Positions 1-11,584 are shown, counted from the first letter of the stretch. The stretch: DNA of 64,000 nt from Hyphomicrobiales bacterium (GCA_021775835.1 JAJFHC010000118.1:39442-103441), one strand, 5' to 3'. The notes: generated by a model from the letters alone, not told the origin. Translations and numbers: made by a program.

Positions 1-743
1 AGGCGGTTGATGTTCTCTTGAGGTGAGACATGGGTCAGCAAGGTATAGGGGCCTGGATCGTTGTCTGGATAGTCGAATGGCTCCATGGGCAACTGGAGCA
101 TGACCTCGTGACCGCTGCGACGCGCACGCGTGATCCATTTTTGTAATTTTTCCGGATAGGGTGCAAAGGCCAGCGTGACTTCACCGGGAAGCCGGTCAAT
201 GGCGTTGCGGGTGCCGTCGTTGCTCAGGCCCATGCCGCCGATGAGAATAGCGATCCTTGCCGGTGTACCCTCGCCTGTGGCCATTTGAGGTGCCTGGCGG
301 GCGTAGGCCTGACTTGGCCGTCGGCCGTCGGTTCCGATCCGAGGAAGAATGCCGTGTTGGCCATGCTCGACAAGGCCATCGACCGGGACCTTCGGCAACG
401 CGCCCGCGCGTGGTGTCTGTGGTTCCTCGGCCAACTCCGTCTCGGCAATGTCTTCCTGGCCCTCTTCAACCAGTTCGGAAACCGTCTCGTCCGTTTTGAG
501 ACCGTTTCTCATGCCGAGTTCGGTTGCGGTCACATCACTCTGTGCTGTTTGGGAATCCAGGGCCAGGATAACAACCGGTTCACCGCCCAGCGGATTGGGG
601 TTGATGCTCAGCCAGGCAAACAGGCCCATCGCACCGAACACCACGACACCGAGCACCAATTGAAGTGCCGTTAGCCTGACATCAAGCAACCGGCGCACAA
701 TATTGCGCCGGTTGAGAGGTCTGTCCAGATTATCCGCCGCCAT
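1..743 (-). CDS. Divergent polysaccharide deacetylase family protein (YibQ-like), 3' part missing
   Basis: The frame opens with ATG at 743 and runs off the left edge, so about 247 N-terminal codons are seen. Residues about 27-46 form one hydrophobic segment, followed by a variable acidic/proline linker. The family core then begins with ARIAILIGGMGLS and continues through LPMEPFDYPDNDPGPYTLLT, which is typical of the divergent polysaccharide deacetylase family (PF04748). These are envelope proteins with a NodB-like fold that often lack the full metal site; their substrate is poorly known. It lies downstream of ctpA on the same strand, its usual place in Rhizobiales, which suggests a role in periplasmic cell-wall processing. 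The 3' end and any catalytic residues beyond the window cannot be judged. Confidence 0.85.
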   Translation of the reverse strand, partial: MAADNLDRPLNRRNIVRRLLDVRLTALQLVLGVVVFGAMGLFAWLSINPNPLGGEPVVILALDSQTAQSDVTATELGMRNGLKTDETVSELVEEGQEDIAETELAEEPQTPRAGALPKVPVDGLVEHGQHGILPRIGTDGRRPSQAYARQAPQMATGEGTPARIAILIGGMGLSNDGTRNAIDRLPGEVTLAFAPYPEKLQKWITRARRSGHEVMLQLPMEPFDYPDNDPGPYTLLTHVSPQENINR

Positions 744-880
744 AATCTCAATCAGCCAGTCGTCCGGGTCAGGCTTGCCGGGGTCAACTCATCCCCATCG
801 AAGCACTTTGACCACATTCCAAACATTGGAACGACCTGCATTCACACAAATGCAGAGCGCTCCAATAGGTTTGCCTTGCC

Positions 881-2218
881 TCAGTTCGCTACGCTCGACG
901 GCTCGCTCGTGGTGTTCCGGCTGCTGTCAACCTTCACACCGCGAAGAACGTTGAGCGCGTAAATCAGTTGCTTGTCGTCTTCCTTCTTGGCCGGCACGTA
1001 GGATGCTGAACCGGATTGCTCTTCTTCTTCCTTGGTGCCTTCGTTCTTGAGGTGTCCACGCAAGTTGGCTTCGCCCCGGGGCTTGCTGCGTTTCTTGAGA
1101 TCTTCAGGGATCTCCTGCTCAACCACGATATTGGGATCAATGCCCTTGGCCTGAATGGAGCGTCCGGCAGGTGTGTAGTACCGCGCCGTGGTCAACCTGA
1201 TGGCACCATTGCTACCGAGCGGAATGATGGTCTGAACCGAGCCCTTGCCAAAAGAGCGCGTGCCGATAACGGTGGCCCGCTTGTGGTCCTGAAGAGCGCC
1301 GGCCACAATCTCCGACGCCGATGCTGATCCGCCATTGATGAGCACGATAACGGGCTTGCCCTTGGTAAGGTCGCCGGGATCGGCATTGTAGCGTTGTGTT
1401 TCTTCGGCGTTGCGTCCGCGGGTCGAAACGATTTCTCCCCGCTTGAGGAATGTATCGGACACCGAAATTGCCTGATCGAGCAGGCCGCCTGGGTTGTTCC
1501 TGAGATCAAGGACAAAACCCTTCAGCTTGTCGTTGCCGATCTTGGAGCCCAGATTCTTGATTGCCTTGTTGAGGCCAGTCTGGGTCTGCTCGTTGAACGT
1601 GGTGATGCGAATGTAGGCAACATCGTTTTCCTGACGTGATCGCACGGAACGAATGCGAATGACGTCGCGGGTGATCTTGATATCGAAGGGCTCATCGACG
1701 CCTTCGCGCACGACGGTCAAAAAAATAGAAGTATTGACCTTGCCGCGCATCTTTTCGACAGCCTCATTCAATTTGAGACCGATGATCTGCTCACCATCGA
1801 GCTGGGTGATCAGGTCGCCTGAGCGCACGCCCGCCCGCGCTGCCGGCGTATCGTCGATTGGCGTCACAACCTTTACGAGGCCGTTTTCCATGGTTACGTC
1901 AATACCCAGTCCGCCAAACTCGCCGCGGGTCTGAACCTGCATGTCGCGGAACATTTTGGCGTTCATGTAACTCGAATGGGGGTCAAGGGATGAAAGCATG
2001 CCATTGATGGCGGAATCGATCAGTTTACTGTCGTCGGGTACCTCGACGTAATCCGATCGTACACGGTCAAACACGTCGCCAAACAAATTCAGCTGGCGAT
2101 AGGTCTCGGAATTTGCCGCACTGGCAGCGCCTTGTGGACCGAAGCTCTGAAGAGCCAACATTGCCGCGATGGCTCCAACGGCAAAGCATCCCAATCCTGC
2201 AAAAATGGATCTACGCAT
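881..2218 (-). CDS. ctpA: S41 family carboxy-terminal processing peptidase
   Basis: 445 aa. An N-terminal signal or anchor (residues about 5-25) puts the enzyme in the periplasm. Then come the N-terminal helical region, a PDZ domain (about 95-175, with GGLGIDV and RAGVRSGD) and the S41 protease core. The Ser-Lys dyad is S300 in GGSASASE and K325 in SFGKGSVQ, the 25-residue spacing usual in CtpA/Prc proteases. The C-terminal tail is charged and low in complexity. Its ATG overlaps the stop of the upstream envC-like gene by one base (TAATG), implying translational coupling. CtpA-type proteases cleave periplasmic proteins near the C terminus, often cell-wall hydrolases, which fits its LytM-protein neighbour. 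Confidence 0.95.
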   Translation of the reverse strand: MRRSIFAGLGCFAVGAIAAMLALQSFGPQGAASAANSETYRQLNLFGDVFDRVRSDYVEVPDDSKLIDSAINGMLSSLDPHSSYMNAKMFRDMQVQTRGEFGGLGIDVTMENGLVKVVTPIDDTPAARAGVRSGDLITQLDGEQIIGLKLNEAVEKMRGKVNTSIFLTVVREGVDEPFDIKITRDVIRIRSVRSRQENDVAYIRITTFNEQTQTGLNKAIKNLGSKIGNDKLKGFVLDLRNNPGGLLDQAISVSDTFLKRGEIVSTRGRNAEETQRYNADPGDLTKGKPVIVLINGGSASASEIVAGALQDHKRATVIGTRSFGKGSVQTIIPLGSNGAIRLTTARYYTPAGRSIQAKGIDPNIVVEQEIPEDLKKRSKPRGEANLRGHLKNEGTKEEEEQSGSASYVPAKKEDDKQLIYALNVLRGVKVDSSRNTTSEPSSVAN

Positions 2219-3507
2219 TATCCACGTACCTTTTCATCGTTACCGGCCCACCAAGGGCCTGGATTTATTGAGCGGTCCTTCCTGCGAAACTCAACATACA
2301 GGACAGGTCGGTCATCGCCTTCGATGCCACCGACAGCGGCGCTGTTCACGGCTTGTTTTCCCATATTGCCTATGGGTTCACCTGCGCGAACAAACTGTTC
2401 GGTCACCACATTGACGTCTTTCATTCCAGCCAACAGTACATGATACCCCTCGCCGGCATTAATGATCAATAGCTCGCCGTAACTTCTAAAGGGTCCTGCG
2501 TAAACAATCCAGCCGTCACATGGTGCGGTGACCTGGGCGTTTCCCCGGGTAGCAATGGAATCGCCCTTGGCAGGGCTACCATAGCCGTCAGACGCGCCAA
2601 ATTCACGTATCCGTGTCCCCTGCGCCGGAAATGCCAGCAGTCCGTGGGCCTTCGAAAAGCGTACTGTAGGCTTGACCAATGCGGTCGCTCTGGCCACAAC
2701 CTTTTGTTTTTGCGTCTGAGTCTTCTCCTTGGCCTTCTTGTCCCTGTCTATCTGAGCGATCAGATCCTTGAGGGAGTTGGCCTTCTCGACAAGTTTTGAG
2801 ATGCGTTCACGTTCCGACTTGATCTCTTCCTCGGTGATCCTGGATGCAGAGTTTTTCGCCGCCAACAGGCTTTTTACTTCCTTCTGTTCGGCCTCGAGAT
2901 TTGTCAAATTCTGTGACAGGTAACGCTTTTCACGCAAAATTGTGAGCCGCAGGGACTTCAGACTGGAGAGATCTTGAACCAGGGCATTTGCCTCAACCCG
3001 CAATTCCGGAACGATAATGCCCAAAAGCATGGCACTGCGCAGTGCTTCCAGAGCATCCGCAGGCTTCACGGCAAGGGCCGGGGGCGGGTTCTGTTCCAGA
3101 CGTTGAAGCCCGGCAATCAGTTCCGCCAGCATGCCCCGTCTCTGAGTCAGGCGCTGTTTGACGTCAACCTCACGCTTCTGAAGGTTGACCAGGCGTTTTT
3201 CCGTGGCGCCAATCTGCGCCTCCCGCGCGTTGACCCGGGATGCCGTGGCAACAAGCCGACGGCTGAGGCGGCTCATTTCCGTGGCCAGGGCGCGAGCTTC
3301 GGTTTCCAGTCCCTCCGCACGGGTCTTGGATTCGTCAAGTTGATCTTCGACCGCCTTCAAATCGTCGCTGCTTTGCGCATGCACTTGAGCAGGGCCAAAG
3401 GCAGACAGCAGAACAAACAGTGCCGATGCCGCAATCAAAGTGCGGAAATAGGGAACCTGGCGGTAAACGGTCCGTTCGGCTATTGGGCGGCGGTTCAAAT
3501 GCATCAA
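2218..3507 (-). CDS. Murein hydrolase activator, EnvC-like (degenerate M23/LytM domain)
   Basis: 429 aa. A signal peptide (about residues 22-45) is followed by a long coiled-coil (about 48-275, Glu/Lys/Arg/Leu rich) and a C-terminal LytM/M23 domain (about 300-425). The usual zinc ligands are not preserved: the HxGxD segment reads GDSIATRGN and the final HxH reads YVEFR. This is the pattern of EnvC, which activates amidases rather than cutting peptidoglycan itself. It is cotranscribed with ctpA and sits downstream of rlmH, as in many Rhizobiales. The role in septal peptidoglycan splitting is inferred from the family. Confidence 0.88.
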   Translation of the reverse strand: MMHLNRRPIAERTVYRQVPYFRTLIAASALFVLLSAFGPAQVHAQSSDDLKAVEDQLDESKTRAEGLETEARALATEMSRLSRRLVATASRVNAREAQIGATEKRLVNLQKREVDVKQRLTQRRGMLAELIAGLQRLEQNPPPALAVKPADALEALRSAMLLGIIVPELRVEANALVQDLSSLKSLRLTILREKRYLSQNLTNLEAEQKEVKSLLAAKNSASRITEEEIKSERERISKLVEKANSLKDLIAQIDRDKKAKEKTQTQKQKVVARATALVKPTVRFSKAHGLLAFPAQGTRIREFGASDGYGSPAKGDSIATRGNAQVTAPCDGWIVYAGPFRSYGELLIINAGEGYHVLLAGMKDVNVVTEQFVRAGEPIGNMGKQAVNSAAVGGIEGDDRPVLYVEFRRKDRSINPGPWWAGNDEKVRG

Positions 3508-3543
3508 ACGGTCATATCCTGAATTTCGTAATGCAGTCCCAAT

Positions 3544-4026
3544 TCACTCGCGATGATAGGGATGTTTCGTCAATATGGTTACCGCCCGGTAAAGTTGTTC
3601 GGTAAGCATTGCTCTCGCAAACATGTGCGGCCAGGTCATCGGACCGAATGATAGCAGAAAATCGCACCGATCTCGGATCTCAATCCCGTGACCGTCCGGA
3701 CCGCCGATCAGAAACGTCAGGTCTTTTTCACCTTGGTCAAGCCAGGTTCCAAGGCGTTGCGAAAACGCCTGGCTGGTGAATGTCTTGCCGGTCTCGTCGA
3801 GGCCGACCGTGACACCACCGACCGGGATTGTGGCCGTCAACGCCGATGCCTCTTCGCGAAGTCGGTCCGCTTTGTCCGGGCGAGACGACTCCGGGAAATC
3901 CCTCACGGTCACGGTACGAACGCCGACTGTCCGGCCCTGGACTTCGACACGACCGAGATAATCGTCACAAAGCGACTTCGCAGGTCCCTTCTTCATGCGA
4001 CCGATGGCGCTGATCTGAATTTTCAT
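3544..4026 (-). CDS. rlmH: 23S rRNA pseudouridine(1915)-N3 methyltransferase
   Basis: 160 aa, the normal length. RlmH is a SPOUT-class enzyme that uses SAM to methylate pseudouridine 1915 in helix 69 of 23S rRNA in the assembled 70S ribosome. The sequence starts with the family KIQISAIGRMKKGP, has the SAM-binding LIGGPDGHG loop near residue 107, and ends in the conserved HPYHRE tail that contacts the ribosome. It follows rsfS by 51 bp on the same strand, a pairing conserved across bacteria. Confidence 0.96.
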   Translation of the reverse strand: MKIQISAIGRMKKGPAKSLCDDYLGRVEVQGRTVGVRTVTVRDFPESSRPDKADRLREEASALTATIPVGGVTVGLDETGKTFTSQAFSQRLGTWLDQGEKDLTFLIGGPDGHGIEIRDRCDFLLSFGPMTWPHMFARAMLTEQLYRAVTILTKHPYHRE

Positions 4027-4077
4027 GTCATCCCTGAGGATAAGATTGGATCAGCGCCCCGTCGGGTGCACTTTCGT

Positions 4078-4425
4078 TCAGACCGCGACCTTGTCGTCGG
4101 GTGTATTCGCCGACCAGAGTTTCTCCAGATTGTAGAAACTGCGGACTTCGGGACGAAATATGTGAACGATCACGTCGCCGGCGTCGATCAGGACCCAGTC
4201 GCAATTTGGCAGACCTTCAACACGGGCTTTGCCCAGTCCTTCGTCCTTGAGTGCCGACGAAAGCTGATTAGCCACCGCCCCAACGTGACGTTGAGAGCGG
4301 CCGGATGACACGACCATGTAGTCTGCTATAGAGGTTTTTCCGCCGAGATCGATCGTAACCACGTCTTCGGCCTTGGCATCGTCGAGACAGCTTAGAATGA
4401 TGTCCAACAAATTTTGTGATGTCAT
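4078..4425 (-). CDS. rsfS: Ribosome silencing factor RsfS
   Basis: 115 aa. RsfS binds uL14 on the 50S subunit and blocks 30S joining under nutrient stress. Family blocks seen are DDAKAEDVVTIDLGGKTSIADYMVVSSG (split here across residues about 16-43), CDWVLIDAGDVIVHIF and YNLEKLW near the C terminus. The gene would usually follow nadD directly; here a 1.4-kb amidase on the opposite strand separates them, so rsfS needs its own promoter in the 247-bp gap upstream. No convincing -35/-10 pair was assigned there. Confidence 0.95.
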   Translation of the reverse strand: MTSQNLLDIILSCLDDAKAEDVVTIDLGGKTSIADYMVVSSGRSQRHVGAVANQLSSALKDEGLGKARVEGLPNCDWVLIDAGDVIVHIFRPEVRSFYNLEKLWSANTPDDKVAV

Positions 4426-4672
4426 GCCGTCATCCGGTAAAACATCACCTGCAAATCCACCCTGTGCGGCGGATTCGCCACGCTGTTGCAGTGTCAGGAT
4501 TGTAGTCCTTTCCCAAAAAAAGTATGCGGCGGGATGTTTGCCGCTCAGTGCCTTGTCTCAATAACGGTTTCGCTATTCTCATGAGCACACGTTACACATT
4601 CCTCCAGAACGTATACCTATAAAGAATAAGACGATATCGTTCGATGTTCAATAGACGAATTGGTGAGGTGAG

Positions 4673-6073
4673 ATGGGTCAAGACTTTATCTGGATGACGG
4701 CCATGGAGATGGTGGATGGATTCCGAACCGGCGCTTTCTCGCCACTGGAGGTCACAGCGCAAGTGCTTGACCGAATCGAGGAAAAGGACCCGGCACTCAA
4801 TGCCTTAGCGCTGGTCGACCGGGACGCGGCAACCAAGGCGGCCAGGGAGTCTGAGGCGCGCTGGCATGGCAAGGCACCAAAGGGCGCGCTTGATGGTATC
4901 CCGGTGCTGGTGAAGGATATTATCCTGACCGAGGGGTGGCCGACGCTGCGCGGTTCCAAAACTGTCGATCCGGCAGGACCCTGGAACGACGATGCACCGT
5001 CGGTTGCGCGCCTGAGAGAGCACGGAGCGGTGTTTCCCGGCAAGACCACGACACCGGAGTTTGGATGGAAAGGTGTCACCGACAGTCCGCTTAACGGCAT
5101 TACGCGCAACCCCTGGGACGTCAGCAAGACACCGGGAGGATCGAGCGGCGGTTCATCGGCTGCTGTGGCCGCGGGCATGGGGCCGCTGGCGCTCGGAACC
5201 GATGGTGGCGGATCGATCAGGATCCCGGCGGGCTTTGCAGGGATTTTCGGGCACAAGCCGAGCTTCGGCCGGGTGCCGGCGTGGCCGCTCAGCCCCTTCG
5301 GCACTGTTTCTCACGTGGGGCCCATGTCGCGCACCGTCACAGATAGTGCGCTCATGCTCAATGTTATCAGCGAACCGGATGCTCGGGACTGGTATTCCAT
5401 GGTCGATCAGGGCATCGACTTTCTCGACCGATTGGATGCGGGTATAGAGGGCCTCAAGATCGCCTTCAGCCCCGACCTTGGCTATGTGAAATCAGTCGAT
5501 CCTGAGATTGCCGCCTTGGTGCGGGCAGCGGCTGAAAAATTTGAAGACCTGGGTGCTACCGTCGACGAAACCGCGCCGGGCATTGAAGATCCTGCAGAGT
5601 GTTTTCGCACGCTGTGGTGGGTCGGTGCCCGCACGTTGCTCGGCGGAGATCCAGACAAATGGCCGTTACTCGATCCGGGACTTGCGTCGGTGGTCGAGCA
5701 GGCCCGTGGCATCACCCTGGAACAGTATCAATCGGCTGTCGCCAAGCGCGGCGAAATCGGCACGACAATGCGCCTGTTCATGGAGGACTACGACCTGTTG
5801 CTGACGCCAACCCTGCCGATCCCGGCGTTCGAGGCGGGCAGGCTGTCGCCTGACGACGACCCGGTCAGCAAATGGACCAATTGGACGCCATTTTCATTCC
5901 CGTTCAACCTGACCCAGCAGCCCGCGGCAACGGTACCATGCGGGTTCACCAGCCAGGGACTGCCGGCGGGATTGCAGATCGTCGGGCGGATGTTCGATGA
6001 CCGCACGGTTCTCAGGGCGTCGAGGGCTTTTGAACAGGCGTGCCCGTGGCAGGATCACAAACCGGATTTCTGA
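4673..6073 (+). CDS. Amidase signature family hydrolase
   Basis: 466 aa, a full-length member of the amidase signature family, which hydrolyses carboxamides through a Ser-cisSer-Lys triad. The triad is K81 (VLVKDI), S157 (GGSSGG) and S181 (GTDGGGSIRIPA). The substrate cannot be told from sequence. ATG at 4673 has a GAGG Shine-Dalgarno at 4665-4668. It stands alone on the plus strand inside the minus-strand nadD-rsfS block, and its last 19 bp overlap the 3' end of nadD tail to tail. No signal peptide is visible, so the enzyme is probably cytoplasmic. The position suggests an insertion into an otherwise conserved operon. Confidence 0.92.
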   Translation: MGQDFIWMTAMEMVDGFRTGAFSPLEVTAQVLDRIEEKDPALNALALVDRDAATKAARESEARWHGKAPKGALDGIPVLVKDIILTEGWPTLRGSKTVDPAGPWNDDAPSVARLREHGAVFPGKTTTPEFGWKGVTDSPLNGITRNPWDVSKTPGGSSGGSSAAVAAGMGPLALGTDGGGSIRIPAGFAGIFGHKPSFGRVPAWPLSPFGTVSHVGPMSRTVTDSALMLNVISEPDARDWYSMVDQGIDFLDRLDAGIEGLKIAFSPDLGYVKSVDPEIAALVRAAAEKFEDLGATVDETAPGIEDPAECFRTLWWVGARTLLGGDPDKWPLLDPGLASVVEQARGITLEQYQSAVAKRGEIGTTMRLFMEDYDLLLTPTLPIPAFEAGRLSPDDDPVSKWTNWTPFSFPFNLTQQPAATVPCGFTSQGLPAGLQIVGRMFDDRTVLRASRAFEQACPWQDHKPDF

Positions 6074-6660
6074 CGCCGTAGGCTGGTAGAGTTCTCGAAA
6101 TGCAGAGGGATGTGGAGGAAACACCATGCGGGCGGCGCACACCGTGCCAGTCCGGCGGCGTCGGACGCATCAATTCTGTAAGTCTCATAGCGCCGCGCCG
6201 CTGGTGACGCCAGCGCTCGCAGTCCGGCATTCGGGCGGTCAAGCACGGCGATAGGGACCATTTCAAACAATCTGCGCCATTCCTGCCAGCGGTGCATACT
6301 GGCAAGGTTGTCGGCACCCATGAGCCAGACGAAACGAACCCCCGGGTGGCGCTGCTTCAATATTCGGATGGTATCGACGGTATAGCGTGTGCCCAATCCG
6401 GCTTCGACGCCGGTTACATCCACACGAGGGTGATCTGAACAGGCCTCTGCCTGTTCGATCCTGTTTGCCAGTCCGACTGTTTCGGATGGATCCTTGAGCG
6501 GGTTCTGGGGGGACACCATCCACCAGATCTTCGACAACTCAAGGCGCCTGAGCGCCTCGACCGTAATCGCCCTGTGGCCGGCATGAGGCGGGTTGAACGA
6601 TCCACCGAGAATGCCGATGCATTGTCCCGGCAGGACGAGGGGTGATGCCGTGGTGAGCAT
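6055..6660 (-). CDS. nadD: Nicotinate-nucleotide adenylyltransferase
   Basis: 201 aa. NadD adenylates nicotinate mononucleotide to deamido-NAD in NAD synthesis. The ATP-binding GILGGSFNPPHAGH block lies at about residues 16-29, followed by the family WWMVSPQNPLK and FVWLMGADNL segments. It starts 17 bp after proA ends, in the same operon. The final 19 bp overlap the convergent amidase gene. Confidence 0.94.
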   Translation of the reverse strand: MLTTASPLVLPGQCIGILGGSFNPPHAGHRAITVEALRRLELSKIWWMVSPQNPLKDPSETVGLANRIEQAEACSDHPRVDVTGVEAGLGTRYTVDTIRILKQRHPGVRFVWLMGADNLASMHRWQEWRRLFEMVPIAVLDRPNAGLRALASPAARRYETYRIDASDAAGLARCAPPAWCFLHIPLHFENSTSLRRQKSGL

Positions 6661-6677
6661 GGGTTTCCGCAGACCCG

Positions 6678-7979
6678 TCAGGGCCGGGTCTGCCCTGAGC
6701 CCCTGACCACATACTTGAAGCTGGTGAGCTGTTCGAGACCGACCGGTCCGCGGGCGTGCAATTTGCCCGTGGCGATACCGATTTCCGCCCCCATGCCAAA
6801 TTCACCGCCATCGGCAAACTGCGTCGACGCGTTGTGCAACACGATGGCGCTGCCGACCCGGTTGAGAAACCTCTCAGCGGTGGCAGGGTCGTCGGCGACA
6901 ATCGTTTCTGTGTGTTGGGACCCATAGCGCGCGATGTGATCGATCGCGCCATCGACACCGTCCACGACCGCCAATGCGATGACGCTGTCCAGATATTCTG
7001 TGGTCCAGTCGTCGACTGCCGCCGGTTTGACGGCGCCATCGAGTGCCTGTGCGGCCGCGTCGCCGCGGACCTCACAACCGGCCTCGTGAAGTGCATTCAC
7101 CAGGTGGGGTATGAAACGGTCAGCCGCGGCCCGGTCCACCAGCAACGTTTCGGCGGCTCCGCAAACACCTGTGCGCCGCATTTTTGCGTTGACCGTGATA
7201 TCGGCGGCCATGTCCAGATCGGCCGATCGGTCGACGTAAACATGACACAGTCCCTCGAGGTGGCTGAAGACCGGCACGCGGGCCTCATCCTGGACCCGGG
7301 CCACGAGACTCTTGCCGCCGCGCGGCACGATGACGTCGACGGCCCCGTCCAAGCCTTTGAGCATCATGCCGACAGCAGATCGGTCGGTCGTGGGCACCAT
7401 CTGAATGGCAGTCGCGGGCAAACCGGCATCCTCAAGGCCCTTTGTCAGGCATTGGACGATCGCCCGGCTGGATTCGATGCTTTCCGATCCGCCACGCAGG
7501 ATCGCTGCATTGCCGGCCTTCATGCACAGGGCGCCGGCGTCGGCAGTGACGTTTGGGCGGCTCTCGTAGACTATGCCGATGACACCGATCGGGACGCGCA
7601 CGCGCTCGATGTCCAGTCCGTTGGGCCGTGTCCACCGGGACATGCTGGATCCAACCGGGTCATCCAGAGCGGCTATGTCTTCCAGACCTTTGGCCATGGC
7701 CTCGATGCGGGCCTCGTCCAGCCTGAGACGATCGAGAAAGGCACCGGAAGTGCCCCGGGCTTGCGCCTTTGCCGTGTCGATGGCGTTGGCGGAAAGTATA
7801 TCCGATTGAGTGCGGCGCAGATGGTTCGCCATTGCCAGAAGCGCCCGGTTCTTGTCTTCGGTCGATGCGCTGGCCAGCTGATCTGCCGCAACTTTCGCGT
7901 CACGGCCGATCTGATCCATGAGATCGCGAATTTCGTCCGGCGCAACGCCGGACCCGGTGTCTTTCCATGCCATGTTCAT
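6678..7979 (-). CDS. proA: Glutamate-5-semialdehyde dehydrogenase (gamma-glutamyl phosphate reductase)
   Basis: 433 aa. ProA reduces gamma-glutamyl phosphate with NADPH to glutamate semialdehyde, the second step of proline synthesis. ALDH-fold features are [29 protein letters not shown], and the Cys in [12 protein letters not shown] that forms the thioester. It is separated from proB by 3 bp, so the two steps are encoded together and probably channel the labile phosphate intermediate. Confidence 0.97.
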   Translation of the reverse strand: MNMAWKDTGSGVAPDEIRDLMDQIGRDAKVAADQLASASTEDKNRALLAMANHLRRTQSDILSANAIDTAKAQARGTSGAFLDRLRLDEARIEAMAKGLEDIAALDDPVGSSMSRWTRPNGLDIERVRVPIGVIGIVYESRPNVTADAGALCMKAGNAAILRGGSESIESSRAIVQCLTKGLEDAGLPATAIQMVPTTDRSAVGMMLKGLDGAVDVIVPRGGKSLVARVQDEARVPVFSHLEGLCHVYVDRSADLDMAADITVNAKMRRTGVCGAAETLLVDRAAADRFIPHLVNALHEAGCEVRGDAAAQALDGAVKPAAVDDWTTEYLDSVIALAVVDGVDGAIDHIARYGSQHTETIVADDPATAERFLNRVGSAIVLHNASTQFADGGEFGMGAEIGIATGKLHARGPVGLEQLTSFKYVVRGSGQTRP

Positions 7980-7982
7980 GAC

Positions 7983-10156
<2,174 letters not shown>

Positions 10157-10189
10157 TCAGAGCCTGGGACCTGGGAACAAAAACGAAAA

Positions 10190-10215
10190 GAGGGAGATGG
10201 TGACCCATCTCCCTC
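10190..10215 (-). terminator. Rho-independent terminator after rpmA
   Basis: A perfect 11-bp stem (GAGGGAGATGG at 10190-10200 with CCATCTCCCTC at 10205-10215) closes a 4-nt loop. Read on the minus strand it is followed by a U-rich run (CTTTTCGTTTTTGTT), a strong intrinsic terminator for the rplU-rpmA transcript. It should reduce read-through from the abundant ribosomal-protein mRNA into obgE. Confidence 0.85.
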
Positions 10216-10269
10216 GACAAATTCGTTTCAGCCGCCGGAGCCTGGGTGCCGGCGATCGTCCAGCTGCCG

Positions 10270-10539
10270 TTATTCTGCGGGCGACGGTTGTGGGATGACG
10301 GATACGTATGTCCGGCCGCCACTTGACGTCTTGAATGTCACATGGCCTTCGGTCACGGCGAAGATCGTATGATCTTTGCCCATGCCGACATTGTTGCCGG
10401 GGTGCCATTTGGTGCCACGCTGGCGCAGGATGATGTTGCCGGGAATGACCCGCTCGCCGCCAAACTTCTTGACGCCGAGACGCCGTCCGGCTGAATCGCG
10501 CCCGTTGCGTGAGGATCCACCTGCCTTTTTGTGTGCCAT
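10270..10539 (-). CDS. rpmA: 50S ribosomal protein bL27
   Basis: 89 aa. It starts [16 protein letters not shown], the basic tail that reaches the peptidyl-transferase centre, and continues with LGVKKFGGE and [14 protein letters not shown]. It is the second gene of the rplU-rpmA operon, 25 bp after rplU, and is followed by an intrinsic terminator. Confidence 0.98.
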   Translation of the reverse strand: MAHKKAGGSSRNGRDSAGRRLGVKKFGGERVIPGNIILRQRGTKWHPGNNVGMGKDHTIFAVTEGHVTFKTSSGGRTYVSVIPQPSPAE

Positions 10540-10564
10540 GGTTCTGGTTCCTTAGCTTGTCCGT

Positions 10565-11197
10565 TTATGCGTCGCCGTCGCCGGCCATCAGGGTTTTGGC
10601 CTGGCCGATCCAGTCTTCGCGCTCGATACGGCCCTTGAAGTTGAGCTGTTCGTCGACTTCGGCAATCTTTTCTGGTGAAAATTCCGCGATCTGCTGGAAG
10701 GAAGTGACGCCAAGAGCGTGCAGCTTCTTCTCCAATGCAGGTCCAACCCCGGAGATCTTCTTCAGATCGTCTGCGCCGGCCGGGGCTTCCGGAGCCGCTT
10801 CGACCTTTGGTGCTTTTTCTTCGGCAGGCGCCGCTTTTTCTTCCGCCGCCTTGGGCGCGGCTTTCTTCTTGGAGGCTTTCTTGCCGCCCGTCAGAATTTC
10901 CATGATACGCAGGACTGTGTGATTCTGGCGGTGACCTGCGGTGCGGCGGTATGTTGTACGGCGCTTCTTCTTGAAGACCATGACTTTATCGCCACGGGTC
11001 TGCTCGACCACTTCGGCTGCAACAGTTGCACCTTCCACATGTGGCGCACCGATCGACGGTGTTCCATCGCCACCGACCATGAGGACATCGGTGATCTCCA
11101 CCGTGTCTCCGGCCTCGGCTTTCAGCTTCTCGACGGTTATGACGTCTTCCGGCGCGACTTTATATTGCTTGCCGCCTGTCTTGATGACTGCGAACAT
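10565..11197 (-). CDS. rplU: 50S ribosomal protein bL21 with C-terminal helix-hairpin-helix-type extension
   Basis: The start is the ATG at 11197 ([14 protein letters not shown]), the universal bL21 N terminus; an in-frame upstream extension is not needed. Residues 1-102 are bL21. An Ala/Lys/Glu/Pro-rich linker (about 103-140) joins a C-terminal domain (about 142-205) with [17 protein letters not shown], a helix-hairpin-helix-like motif. At 210 aa it is twice the length of E. coli L21. Such extended bL21 proteins are known in Rhizobiales; the role of the extension is unclear. Confidence 0.95.
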   Translation of the reverse strand: MFAVIKTGGKQYKVAPEDVITVEKLKAEAGDTVEITDVLMVGGDGTPSIGAPHVEGATVAAEVVEQTRGDKVMVFKKKRRTTYRRTAGHRQNHTVLRIMEILTGGKKASKKKAAPKAAEEKAAPAEEKAPKVEAAPEAPAGADDLKKISGVGPALEKKLHALGVTSFQQIAEFSPEKIAEVDEQLNFKGRIEREDWIGQAKTLMAGDGDA

Positions 11198-11269
11198 GAT
11201 GTGTTCCAACGAAAAGAAATTACATAGAAAAAAAGCCAGGCGTGTCGCCACCCCGGCTGGTTCGCGCGC

Positions 11270-11297
11270 ACTATACCCAGTGCGGCGATCTTGTCAA
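11270..11297 (-). promoter_or_regulatory. Sigma-70-type promoter of rplU-rpmA
   Basis: On the minus strand TTGACA (11292-11297) is followed after 16 bp by TATAGT (11270-11275), close to consensus. Transcription would start about 65 bp upstream of the rplU ATG, giving a short 5' leader. The location directly upstream of a ribosomal-protein operon supports the call. Confidence 0.7.
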
Positions 11298-11423
11298 CGA
11301 ATTGATCGGGGATTTTCGTGAGATAGTTTCGACAAATTGTTTGCTCGTCACGCAAACAGGGACTTGGCATGAGGCCTCGAGCCATGTATCACAACGCGCG
11401 CATGCCCCACTAAACAACATTGC

Positions 11424-11464
11424 ACGGAGAGGTGCCGGAGTGGTCGAACGGGGCGGTCTCGAAA
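11424..11464 (+). repeat. Left attachment-site repeat (5' half of tRNA-Ser)
   Basis: Forty-one bases are identical to 29708-29748. From 11426 they equal the first 39 nt of the tRNA-Ser gene, up to the anticodon loop. After 11464 the sequence diverges (TCCGCC instead of ACCGTT), so no tRNA can be made here. The fragment probably keeps the original chromosomal upstream flank, including a possible native tRNA promoter (weak candidate TTGGCA at 11365-11370 with TATCAC 17 bp on). Confidence 0.88.
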
Positions 11465-11584
11465 TCCGCCTATCCGTGTCCGTTCTAGTTTCGTTCTGTC
11501 TGGCCTTGTTATCGCTAATCCAACAACTTAGCCGCACTCATCCCAATTTGGTGTTATTGCGTCTTGACCCGTCCGGCCTCGTTC

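Noticed and set aside
11426..11515. Second functional tRNA-Ser at the left repeat
   Set aside because: Only nucleotides 1-39 match; the sequence after it cannot complete the anticodon stem, T arm or acceptor stem.
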